From Megalopta genalis (Eukaryota > Arthropoda > Insecta > Hymenoptera > Halictidae), in NCBI RefSeq assembly GCF_051020955.1, contig NW_027476275.1, positions 124,001-188,000 on the forward strand: DNA of 64,000 bases, given 5' to 3'. Shown here piece by piece: positions 1-10,800 of this stretch. Below the pieces are notes generated by a model that was not told where the DNA came from, ran no database searches, and saw only the letters and a list, made by a program, of their open reading frames with translations. Each line of letters begins with the position of its first letter. Within the stretch, counting starts at the first letter, position 1. The position numbers and the translations under genes were made by a program.

Positions 1-420
1 TGCGAAACAAATGATTTAGCTTCAAATACTTGCGATATAAATGATTTAGCTTCAACTGGAAGCGAGACAAACGAGCTTGCTTCACAACATTCGAAACACA
101 TGATTTAACTTCAAATCAATGCGAGGAAAAAGCTTTGGCTTCAAATACATGAGAAACAAATGATTTAGCTTCAAATACTTGCCATATAAATGATTTAGAT
201 TCAACTGCATGCGAAACAAACAACTTAGATTCACATTCAAACGAAACACATGATATAGCTTCAAATCAATGCGGAGTAGAAGGTTTAGCTTGATATCCAT
301 GCGAAACAAATGATTTAGGTTCAAATACATGTCATATAAATGATACAGCTTCAAATGCATGCGAAACCGTTTAGTAAGCTTCAAATCCATGCGATACACA
401 TGACTTAGCTTCAAATCAAT

Positions 421-840
421 GCCGTGTAGAATGTTTAGCTTCATATCCATGCGAAACAAATGATTTAGCTTCAAATACTTGCGATATATATGATTAATAT
501 TCAACTGGACGCGAAACAAACGAGTTAGCTTCGAATCCATGCAAACCACATGATTTAGCTTGAAATCAATGCGGAATAGAAGGTTTAGCGTCAAATGCAT
601 GCGAAACACATGATATAGCTTCAAATCAATGCGAAGTAGGTGGTTTAGCTTCAAATCCATAAGAAACAAATGATTTAGCAACAAATACTTGCGACATAAA
701 TGATTTATCTTCAACTGGAAGTGAAACAAGTGAGTCAGCTTCAAATCCATGCGAAAAACATGATTTATCTTCAAAGCAACGCGAAGTAGGAGGTTTAGCT
801 TCAAATCCATGCGAAACAATTGATTTAGCTTCAAATACAT
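421..840. repeat. Duplicated block with in-frame stops, copy 1 of 3
   Basis: This block starts with a unit reading GCCGTGTAGAATG and contains the rare variants GATTAATATTC, GCTTGAAATC and CCATAAGAAAC, all of which are stops in the open + frame. The same run recurs at 1,471-1,740 with 150 bp (one HOR) missing after about 1,650, and complete at 9,151-9,570. A more diverged relative lies around 4,291-4,800 and 12,331-12,840. The precise 150-bp difference indicates unequal exchange in HOR register. Confidence 0.8.
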
Positions 841-1380
841 GCGATATAAATGATTTAGCTTCTACTGGAAGCGAGACAAACGAGCTAGCTTCACATTCAT
901 GCGAAACAAATGATTTAGCTTCAAATACTTGCGATATAAACGATATAGATTCAAATGCATGCGAAACAAACGAGCTAGCTTCACATTCATGCGAAACACA
1001 TGATTTAGCTTCAAATCAATACGAGGTAAAAGCTTTGGCTTCAAATCCATGCGAAACAAATGATTTAGCTTCAAATACTTGCGATATAAATGATTTAGAT
1101 TCAACTGCATGCGAAACAAACAACTTAGATTCACATTCATTCGAAACACATGACTTAGCTTCCAATCAATGCGAAGAAGAAGGTTTAGCTACAATTCCAA
1201 GCGATACAAATGATTTAGCTTCAAATACTTGCGATATAAATGATTTAGATTCAACTCCATGCGAAACAAACGAGTTAGCTTCAAATCGACGCGAAACACA
1301 TGATTTATCTTCCATGCATTGCGAAGTAGAAGGTTTTGCTTCAAATCCATGCGAAACAAATGATTTAGCTTCAAATACTG
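841..1380. repeat. 540-bp block, copy 1 of 3
   Basis: Near-identical copies lie at 1,741-2,280 (900 bp away) and 9,571-10,110 (8,730 bp away). The block runs through B, C, A, B, C, D, E units, including the variants TTCAAATGCATGCG and AAAGCTTTGGCTTC. It ends where copy 1 continues with an ACTGCAT-type B unit and the others with a TCTACTGGAA-type B unit. The abrupt switch marks a recombination junction. Confidence 0.8.
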
Positions 1381-1740
1381 GCGATATAAATGATTTAGAT
1401 TCAACTGCATGCGAAATAAACAACTTAGATTCACATTCATTCGAAACACATGACTTAGCTTCAAATCAATGCCGTGTAGAATGTTTAGCTTCATATCCAT
1501 GCGAAACAAATGATTTAGCTTCAAATACTTGCGATATATATGATTAATATTCAACTGGACGCGAAACAAACGAGTTAGCTTCGAATCCATGCAAACCACA
1601 TGATTTAGCTTGAAATCAATGCGGAATAGAAGGTTTAGCGTCAAATGCATGCGAAACACATGATTTATCTTCAAAGCAACGCCAAGTAGGAGGTTTAGCT
1701 TCAAATCCATGCGAAACAGTTGATTTAGCTTCAAATACAT

Positions 1741-2280
1741 GCGATATAAATGATTTAGCTTCTACTGGAAGCGAGACAAACGAGCTAGCTTCACATTCAT
1801 GCGAAACAAATGATTTAGCTTCAAATACTTGCGATATAAACGATATAGATTCAAATGCATGCGAAACAAACGAGCTAGCTTCACATTCATGCGAAACACA
1901 TGATTTAGCTTCAAATCAATACGAGGTAAAAGCTTTGGCTTCAAATCCATGCGAAACAAATGATTTAGCTTCAAATACTTGCGATATAAATGATTTAGAT
2001 TCAACTGCATGCGAAACAAACAACTTAGATTCACATTCATTCGAAACACATGACTTAGCTTCCAATCAATGCGAAGAAGAAGGTTTAGCTACAAATCCAA
2101 GCGAGACAAATGATTTAGCTTCAAATACTTGCGATATAAATGATTTAGATTCAACTCCATGCGAAACAAACGAGTTAGCTTCAAATCGACGCGAAACACA
2201 TGATTTATCTTCCATGCATTGCGAAGTAGAAGGTTTTGCTTCAAATCCATGCGAAACAAATGATTTAGCTTCAAATACTG
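1741..2280. repeat. 540-bp block, copy 2 of 3
   Basis: This matches 841-1,380 with only scattered changes, for example GCGAGACAAATG at 2,101 against GCGATACAAATG at 1,201. It is followed directly by the 240-bp triplication. The third copy is at 9,571-10,110. Confidence 0.8.
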
Positions 2281-3557
2281 GCGATATAAATGATTTAGCT
2301 TCTACTGGAAGCGAGACAAACGAGCTAGTTTCACATTCATGCGAAACAAATGATTTAGCTTCAAATACTTGCGATATAAACGATATAGATTCAAATGCAT
2401 GCGAAACAAACGAGTTAGCTTCACGTTCATTCGAAGCACATGATTTAGCTTCAAATCAATGCGAAGTAAAAGGTTTAGCTTCAAATCCAAGCGAAACAAA
2501 TGATTTAGCTTCAAATACTGGCGATATAAATGATTTAGCTTCTACTGGAAGCGAGACAAACGAGCTAGTTTCACATTCATGCGAAACAAATGATTTAGCT
2601 TCAAATACTTGCGATATAAACGATATAGATTCAAATGCATGCGAAACAAACGAGTTAGCTTCACGTTCATTCGAAGCACATGATTTAGCTTCAAATCAAT
2701 GCGAAGTAAAAGGTTTAGCTTCAAATCCAAGCGAAACAAATGATTTAGCTTCAAATACTTGCGATATAAATGATTTAGCTTCTACTGGAAGCGAGACAAA
2801 CGAGCTAGCTTCACATTCATGCGAAACAAATGATTTAGCTTCAAATACTTGCGATATAAACGATATAGATTCAAATGCATGCGAAACAAACGAGTTAGCT
2901 TCACGTTCATTCGAAGCACATGATTTAGCTTCAAATCAATGCGAAGTAAAAGGTTTAGCTTCAAATCCAAGCGAAACAAATGATTTAGCTTCAAATACTT
3001 GCGATATATATGATTTAGATTCAACTCCATGCGAAACAAACGAGTTAGTTTCAAATCCACGCAAAACACATGATTTATCTTCCATGCATTGCGAAGTAGA
3101 AGGTTTAGCTGCAACTTCATGCGAAACAAATGATTTAGCTTCAAATACTTGCGATATAAATGATTTAGCTACAACTCGAAGTGAGACAAACGAGCTAGTT
3201 TCACATTCATGCGAAACACATGATTTAACTTCAAATCAATGCGAGGAAAAAGCTTTGGCTTCAAATAAATGCGGAACAAATGATTTAGCTTCAAATACTT
3301 GCGATATAAATGATTTAGATTCAACTGGAAGCGAGACAAACGAGCTAGCTTCACATTCATGCGAAACACATGATTTAGCTTCAAAACAATACGAGGTAAA
3401 AGCTTTGGCTTCAAATCCATGCGAAACAAATGATTTAGATTCAAATACTTGCGATATAAATGATTTAGATTCAACTGCATGCGAAACAAACAACTTAGAT
3501 TCACATTCATTCGAAACACATGATTTAGCTTCAAATCAATGCGAAGAAGAAGGTTAA
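1935..3557 (+). other. Open frame of 540 codons without ATG start, probably not a gene
   Basis: This starts at TTG in the same AAAGCTTTGGCTTC variant and ends at AAGGTTAAGC near 3,555. The nearly identical duplicate has TTAGC at that place and stays open, while it gains a stop at 10,843 instead. The duplicates therefore differ in where the frame is broken, as expected of unconstrained sequence. Confidence 0.07.
2281..3000. repeat. Three tandem 240-bp units (8 x 30)
   Basis: Units at 2,281-2,520, 2,521-2,760 and 2,761-3,000 are nearly identical. The first two differ only in the last base (ACTG against ACTT), and the third has GAGCTAGCT where the others have GAGCTAGTT. Unit order is B C A B C D E A, so D and E are skipped once and the period is 240 rather than 150 or 300. 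The corresponding place in the right-hand super-unit (10,111-10,350) has a single copy, so the expansion is local and recent, or the other copy has contracted. Confidence 0.92.
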
Positions 3558-6500
3558 GCTACAAATCCAAGCGAGACAAATGATTTAGCTTCAAATACTT
3601 GCGATATAAATGATTTATCTTCAACTGGAAGCGAGACAAACGAGCTAGCTTCACATTCACGCGAAACACATGATTTATCTTCAAATCAATACGAGGTAAA
3701 AGCTTTGGCTTCAAATCCATGCGAAACAAATGATTTAGCTTCAAATACTTGCGATATAAATGATTTAAATTCAACTGCATGCGAAACAAACAACTTAGAT
3801 TCACATTCATTCGAAACACATGATTTAGCTTCCAATCAATGCGAAGAAGAAGGTTTAGCTACAAATCCAAGCGAGACAAATGATTTAGCTTCAAATACTT
3901 GCGATATAAATGATTTAGCTACAACTCGAAGTGAGACAAACGAGCTAGCTTCACATTCATGCGAAACACATGATTTAACTTCAAATCAATGCGAGGAAAA
4001 AGCTTTGGCTTCAAATAAATGCGGAACAAATGATTTAGCTTCAAATACTTGCGATATAAATGATTTAGATTCAACTGCATGCGAAACAAACAACTTAGAT
4101 TCACATTCATTCGAAACACATGATATAGCTTCAAATCAAAGCGGAGTAGTCGGTTTAGCATGAAATCCATGCGAAACAAATGATTTAGGTTCAAATACAT
4201 GTCATATAAATGTTATAGCTTCAAATGCATGCGAAACCGTTGAGTAAGCTTCAAATCCATGCGATACACATGACTTAGCTTCAAATCAATGCGGTGTAGA
4301 ATGTTTAGCTTCATATCCATGCGAAACAAATGATTTAGCTTCAAATACTTGCGATATATATGATTAATATTCAACTGGACGCGAAACAAACGAGTTAGCT
4401 TCGAATCCATGGAAACCACATGATTTAGCTTCAAATCAATGCAGAATAGAAGGTTTAGCGTCAAATGCTTGCGAAACACATGATAAAGCTTCAAATCAAT
4501 GCGAAGTAGGTGGTTTAGCTTCAAATCCATAAGAAACAAATGATTTAGAAACAAATACTTGCGACATAAATGACTTATCTTCAACTGGATGCGAAACAAG
4601 CGAGTTAGCTTCTAAACCATGCGAAACACATGATTTAACTTCTAATCAATGCAGAATAGAAGGTTTTGCGTCAAATGCATGCGAAACACATGATAAAGCT
4701 TCAAATCAATGCGAAGTAGGTGGTTTAGCTTCAAATCCATAAGAAACAAATGATTTAGCTTCAAATACTTGCGATATAAATGATTTAGATTCAACTGCAT
4801 GCGAAACAAACAACTTAGATTCACATTCATTCGAAACACATGATTTAGCTTCCAATCAATGCGAAGAAGAAGGTTTAGCTACAAATCCAAGCGAGACAAA
4901 TGATTCAGCTTCAAATACTTGCGATATAAATGATTTAGATTCAACTCCATGCGAAACAAACGAGTTAGCTTCAAATCGACGCGAAACACATGATTTATCT
5001 TCCATGCATTGCGAAGTAGAAGGTTTTGCTTCAAATCCATGCGAAACAAATGATTTAGCTTCAAATACTGGCGATATAAATGATTTAGCTTCTACTGGAA
5101 GCGAGACAAACGAGCTAGCTTCACATTCATGCGAAACAAATGATTTAGCTTCAAATACTTGCGATATAAACGATATAGATTCAAATGCATGCGAAACAAA
5201 CGAGTTAGCTTCACGTTCATTCGGAGCACATGATTTAGCTTCAAATCAATGCGAAGTAAAAGGTTTAGCTTCAAATCCAAGCGAAACAAATGATTTAGCT
5301 TCAAATACTTGCGATATATATGATTTAGATTCAACTCCATGCGAAACAAACGAGTTAGTTTCAAATCCACGCAAAACACATGATTTATCTTCCATGCATT
5401 GCGAAGTAGAAGGTTTAGCTGCAACTTCATGCGAAACAAATGATTTAGCTTCAAATACTTGCGATATAAATGATTTAGCTACAACTCGAAGTGAGACAAA
5501 CGAGCTAGCTTCACATTCATGCGAAACACATGATTTAACTTCAAATCAATGCGAGGAAAAAGCTTTGGCTTCAAATAAATGCGGAACAAATGATTTAGCT
5601 TCAAATACTTGCGACATAAATGATTTAGATTCAACTGGAAGCGAGACAAACGAGCTAGCTTCACATTCATGCGAAACACATGATTTAGCTTCAAATCAAT
5701 ACGAGGTAAAAGCTTTGGCTTCAAATCCATGCGAAACATATGATTTAGATTCAAATACTTGCGAAATAAATGATTTAGATTCAACTGCATGCGAAACAAA
5801 CAACTTAGATTCACATTCATTCGAAACACATGATTTAGCTTCAAATCAATGCGAAGAAGAAGGTTTAGCTACAAATCCAAGCGAGACAAATGATTTAGCT
5901 TCAAATACTTGCGATATAAATGATTTAGATTCAACTGGAAGCGAGACAAACGAGCTAGCGTCACATTCATGCGAAACACATGATTTAGCTTCAAATCAAT
6001 ACGAGGTAAAAGCTTTGGCTTCAAATCCATGCGAAACAAATGATTTAGATTCAAATACTTGCGATATAAATGATTTAGATTCAACTGCATGCGAAACAAA
6101 CAACTTAGATTCACATTCATTCGAAACACATGATTTAGCTTCAAATCAATGCGAAGAAGAAGGTTTAGCTACAAATCCAAGCGGGACAAATGATTTAGCT
6201 TCAAATACTTACGATATAAATGATTTAGATTCAACTGGAAGCGAGACAAACGAGCTAGCTTCACATTCATGCGAAACACATGATTTAGCTTCAATTCAAT
6301 ACGAGGTAAAAGCTTTGGCTTCAAATCCATGCGAAACAAATGATTTATCTTCAAATACTGGCGATATAAATGATTTAGCTTCTACTGGAAGCGAGACAAA
6401 CGAGCTAGCTTCACATTCATGCGAAACATATGATTTAGCTTCAAATACTTGCGATATAAACGATATAGATTCAAATGCATGCGAAACAAACGAGTTAGCT

Positions 6501-6598
6501 TCACATTCATTCGAAGCGCATGATTTAGCTTCAAATCAATGCGGAGTAGAAGGTTTAGCTTCAAATCCATGCGAAACAAATGATTTAGCTTCAAATAC
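2761..6598. repeat. Long duplicated segment, left copy (3.84 kb)
   Basis: This aligns to 10,801-14,637 at a constant offset of 8,040 bp, dropping to 8,039 after the 1-bp loss near 13,085. I found 17 substitutions plus that indel by eye, about 99.5% identity. The copies part company after 6,598, where this one continues with TCTACTGGAA and the other with TCAACTGGAAGTG. Upstream, the match continues at an offset larger by 480 bp, exactly the two extra 240-bp units of the triplication. Confidence 0.9.
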
Positions 6599-7139
6599 TG
6601 GCGATATAAATGATTTAGCTTCTACTGGAAGCGAGACAAACGAGCTAGCTTCACATTCATGCGAAACACATGATTTAGCTTCAAATCAATACGAGGTAAA
6701 AGCTTTGGCTTCAAATCCATGCGAAACAAATGATTTAGATTCAAATACTTGCGATATAAATGATTTAGATTCAACTGCATGCGAAACAAACAACTTAGAT
6801 TCACATTCATTCGAAACACATGATTTAGCTTCAAATCAATGCGAAGAAGAAGGTTTAGCTACAAATCCAAGCGGGACAAATGATTTAGCTTCAAATACTT
6901 ACGATATAAATGATTTAGATTCAACTGGAAGCGAGACAAACGAGCTAGCTTCACATTCATGCGAAACACATGATTTAGCTTCAAATCAATACGAGGTAAA
7001 AGCTTTGGCTTCAAATCCATGCGAAACAAATGATTTAGCTTCAAATACTTGCGATATAAATGATTTAGATTCAACTGCATGCGAAACAAACAACTTAGAT
7101 TCACATTCATTCGAAACACATGATTTAGATTCCAATTAA
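5004..7139 (+). other. Open frame of 711 codons, probably not a gene
   Basis: This begins at an ATG created by the TTCCATGCATTGCG variant of the D unit, a variant present dozens of times in the array, and ends at CAATTAATGCG near 7,137. The product would be decapeptide repeats only. There is no recognisable upstream promoter or start context, since the preceding sequence is more satellite. Confidence 0.1.
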
Positions 7140-7200
7140 TGCGAAGAAGAAGGTTTAGCTACAAATCCAAGAGAGACAAATGATTTAGCTTCAAATCCAT
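5611..7200. repeat. Subarray with 300-bp (double HOR) period
   Basis: The ACTGGAA-type B unit recurs at 5,611, 5,911, 6,211, then 6,601 and 6,901, alternating with an ACTGCAT-type HOR that has AACAACTTAGATTCACATTC. Two different 150-bp HORs therefore alternate as a 300-bp dimer. The dimer is interrupted once around 6,361-6,600 by an inserted C-to-A skip segment. The same alternation is seen at 7,381 and 7,681. Confidence 0.8.
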
Positions 7201-8580
7201 GCGAAACAAATGATTTAGATTCAAATACTTGCGATATAAATGATTTAGATTCAACTGCATGCGAAACAAACAACTTAGATTCACATTCAATCGAAACACA
7301 TGATTTAGCTTCAAATCAATGCGAAGAAGAAGGTTTAGCTACAAATCCAAGCGAGACAAATGATTTAGCTTCAAATACTTGCGATATAAATGATTTATCT
7401 TCAACTGGAAACGAGACAAACGAGCTAGCTTCACATTCATGCGAAACACATGATTTAGCTTCAAATCAATACGAGGTAAAAGCTTTGGCTTCAAATCCAT
7501 GCGAAACAAATGATTTAGCTTCAAATACTTGCGATATAAATGATTTAGATTCAACTGCATGCGAAACAAACAACTTAGATTCACATTCATTCGAAACACA
7601 TGATTTAGCTTCAAATCAATGCGAAGAAGAAGGTTTAGCTACAAATCCAAGCGAGACAAATGATTTAGCTTCAAATACTTGCGATATAAATGATTTAGCT
7701 TCAACTGGAAGCGAGACAGACGAGTTAGCTTCACATTCATGCGAAACACATGATTTAGCTTCACATCAATGCGTGGGAAAAGCTTTGGCTTCAAATCCAT
7801 GCGAATCAAATTATTTACCTTCAAATACTTGCGATATAAATAATTTAGATTCAACTGCATGCGAAACATACAACTTAGATTCACATTCATTCGAAACACA
7901 TGATTTAGCTTCAAATCAATGCGAAGTAGAAGGTATAGCTTCAAATCCATGTAAAACAAATGATTTAACTTCAAATACTTGCGATATAAATGATTTACAT
8001 CCAACTGGGAGCGAATCAAGCGAGTTAGCTTCTAAACCATGCGAAACACATGATTTAGCTTCAAATACTAGCGATATAAATGATTTATCTTCAACTGGAA
8101 GCGAAACAAGCGAGTTAGCTTCATGTCCATGCGAAGCACATGATTTATCTTCAAAGCAATGCGAACTAGAAGGATTAGCTTCAAATCCATGCGAAACAAA
8201 TGATTTAGCTTCAAATACTTCCGATATAAATGATTTAGCTTCAACTAGAAGCGAGACAAACGAGTTAGCTTCACATTCATGGGAAACACATGATTTAGCT
8301 TCAAATCAATGCGAGGTAAAAGCTTTGGCTTCAAAGCCAAGCGAAACAAATGATTTAGCTTCAAATACTTGTGATATAAATGATTTAGATTCAACTCCAT
8401 GCGAAACAAACGAGTTAGCTTCAAATCCACGCAAAACACATGATTTATCTTCCATGCATTGCGAAGTAGAAGGTTTAGCTTCAACTCCATGCGAAACAAA
8501 TGATTTAGCTTCAAATACTTGCGATATAAATGATTTAGGTACAACTGGAAGCGAGACAAACGAGCTTGCTTCACATTCAT
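7201..8580. repeat. HOR array between duplicated blocks, more diverged
   Basis: This is ordinary A-B-C-D-E array. Between about 7,740 and 8,340 the units carry many private changes (GCGTGGGAAAAG, AATTATTTACC, CCAACTGGGAGC). I found no near-identical partner for that part in the window, so it looks like an older, less homogenised island. It contains a D-head/A-tail chimeric unit at 8,041-8,070. Confidence 0.75.
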
Positions 8581-9227
8581 GCGAAACAAATGATTTAGCT
8601 TCAAATACTTGCGATATAAACGATATAGATTCAAATGCATGCGAAACAAACGAGCTAGCTTCACATTCATGCGAAACACATGATTTAGCTTCAAATCAAT
8701 ACGAGGTAAAAGCTTTGGCTTCAAATCCATGCGAAACAAATGATTTAGCTTCAAATACTTGCGATATAAATGATTTAGATTCAACTGCATGCGAAACAAA
8801 CAACTTAGATTCACATTCATTCGAAACACATGACTTAGCTTCCAATCAATGCGAAGAAGAAGGTTTAGCTACAAATCCAAGCGATACAAATGATTTAGCT
8901 TCAAATACTTGCGATATAAATGATTTAGATTCAACTCCATGCGAAACAAACGAGTTAGCTTCAAATCGACGCGAAACACATGATTTATCTTCCATGCATT
9001 GCGAAGTAGAAGGTTTTGCTTCAAATCCATGCGAAACAAATGATTTAGCTTCAAATACTGGCGATATAAATGATTTAGATTCAACTGCATGCGAAATAAA
9101 CAACTTAGATTCACATTCATTCGAAACACATGACTTAGCTTCAAATCAATGCCGTGTAGAATGTTTAGCTTCATATCCATGCGAAACAAATGATTTAGCT
9201 TCAAATACTTGCGATATATATGATTAA
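7485..9227 (+). other. Open frame of 580 codons without ATG start, probably not a gene
   Basis: The only available start is TTG in AAAGCTTTGGCTTC, a common unit variant. It ends at the GATTAATATTC stop variant near 9,225, which is shared with 484-545, 1,545, 4,365 and 12,405. It is a stretch of satellite between two stop-bearing units. Confidence 0.07.
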
Positions 9228-9300
9228 TATTCAACTGGACGCGAAACAAACGAGTTAGCTTCGAATCCATGCAAACCACATGATTTAGCTTGAAATCAAT
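8581..9300. repeat. 720-bp block duplicating 901-1,620
   Basis: This aligns to 901-1,620 at offset 7,680, with few differences (ACAAATCCAA at 8,871 against ACAATTCCAA at 1,191). It shares the rare GCGAAATAAACAAC unit and the GATTAATATTC stop variant. It continues into the complete copy of the 421-840 block. Confidence 0.8.
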
Positions 9301-9570
9301 GCGGAATAGAAGGTTTAGCGTCAAATGCATGCGAGACACATGATATAGCTTCAAATCAATGCGAAGTAGGTGGTTTAGCTTCAAATCCATAAGAAACAAA
9401 TGATTTAGCAACAAATACTTGCGACATAAATGATTTATCTTCAACTGGAAGTGAAACAAGTGAGTCAGCTTCAAATCCATGCGAAACACATGATTTATCT
9501 TCAAAGCAACGCCAAGTAGGAGGTTTAGCTTCAAATCCATGCGAAACAATTGATTTAGCTTCAAATACAT

Positions 9571-10110
9571 GCGATATAAATGATTTAGCTTCTACTGGAA
9601 GCGAGACAAACGAGCTAGCTTCACATTCATGCGAAACAAATGATTTAGCTTCAAATACTTGCGATATAAACGATATAGATTCAAATGCATGCGAAACAAA
9701 CGAGCTAGCTTCACATTCATGCGAAACACATGATTTAGCTTCAAATCAATACGAGGTAAAAGCTTTGGCTTCAAATCCATGCGAAACAAATGATTTAGCT
9801 TCAAATACTTGCGATATAAATGATTTAGATTCAACTGCATGCGAAACAAACAACTTAGATTCACATTCATTCGAAACACATGACTTAGCTTCCAATCAAT
9901 GCGAAGAAGAAGGTTTAGCTACAAATCCAAGCGAGACAAATGATTTAGCTTCAAATACTTGCGATATAAATGATTTAGATTCAACTCCATGCGAAACAAA
10001 CGAGTTAGCTTCAAATCGACGCGAAACACATGATTTATCTTCCATGCATTGCGAAGTAGAAGGTTTTGCTTCAAATCCATGCGAAACAAATGATTTAGCT
10101 TCAAATACTG
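9571..10110. repeat. 540-bp block, copy 3 of 3
   Basis: This matches 1,741-2,280 at offset 7,830 and 841-1,380 at offset 8,730. It is followed by one copy of the 240-bp unit that is triplicated at 2,281-3,000. Confidence 0.8.
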
Positions 10111-10800
10111 GCGATATAAATGATTTAGCTTCTACTGGAAGCGAGACAAACGAGCTAGCTTCACATTCATGCGAAACAAATGATTTAGCTTCAAATACTT
10201 GCGATATAAACGATATAGATTCAAATGCATGCGAAACAAACGAGTTAGCTTCACGTTCATTCGAAGCACATGATTTAGCTTCAAATCAATGCGAAGTAAA
10301 AGGTTTAGCTTCAAATCCAAGCGAAACAAATGATTTAGCTTCAAATACTTGCGATATATATGATTTAGATTCAACTCCATGCGAAACAAACGAGTTACTT
10401 TCAAATCCACGCAAAACACATGATTTATCTTCCATGCATTGCGAAGTAGCAGGTTTAGCTGCAACTTCATGCGAAACAAATGATTTAGCTTCAAATACTT
10501 GCGATATAAATGATTTAGCTACAACTCGAAGTGAGACAAACGAGCTAGCTTCACATTCATGCGAAACACATGATTTAACTTCAAATCAATGCGAGGAAAA
10601 AGCTTTGGCTTCAAATAAATGCGGAACAAATGATTTAGCTTCAAATACTTGCGATATAAATGATTTAGATTCAACTCCATGCGAAACAAACGAGTTAGCT
10701 TCAAATCGACGCGAAACACATGATTTATCTTCCATGCATTGCGAAGTAGAAGGTTTTGCTTCAAATCCATGCGAAACAAATGATTTAGCTTCAAATACTG

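Noticed and set aside
61..121. A possible gene boundary at the irregular sequence near position 94
   Set aside because: It is only a 1-bp loss with a few substitutions (TCACAACATTCGAAAC against TCACATTCATGCGAAAC); the repeat continues on both sides.
2281..3000. Assembly error as the sole explanation of the exact repeats
   Set aside because: It cannot be excluded from sequence alone, but copies differ by scattered single substitutions and distinct indels, which favours real duplication. Long-read coverage would decide.
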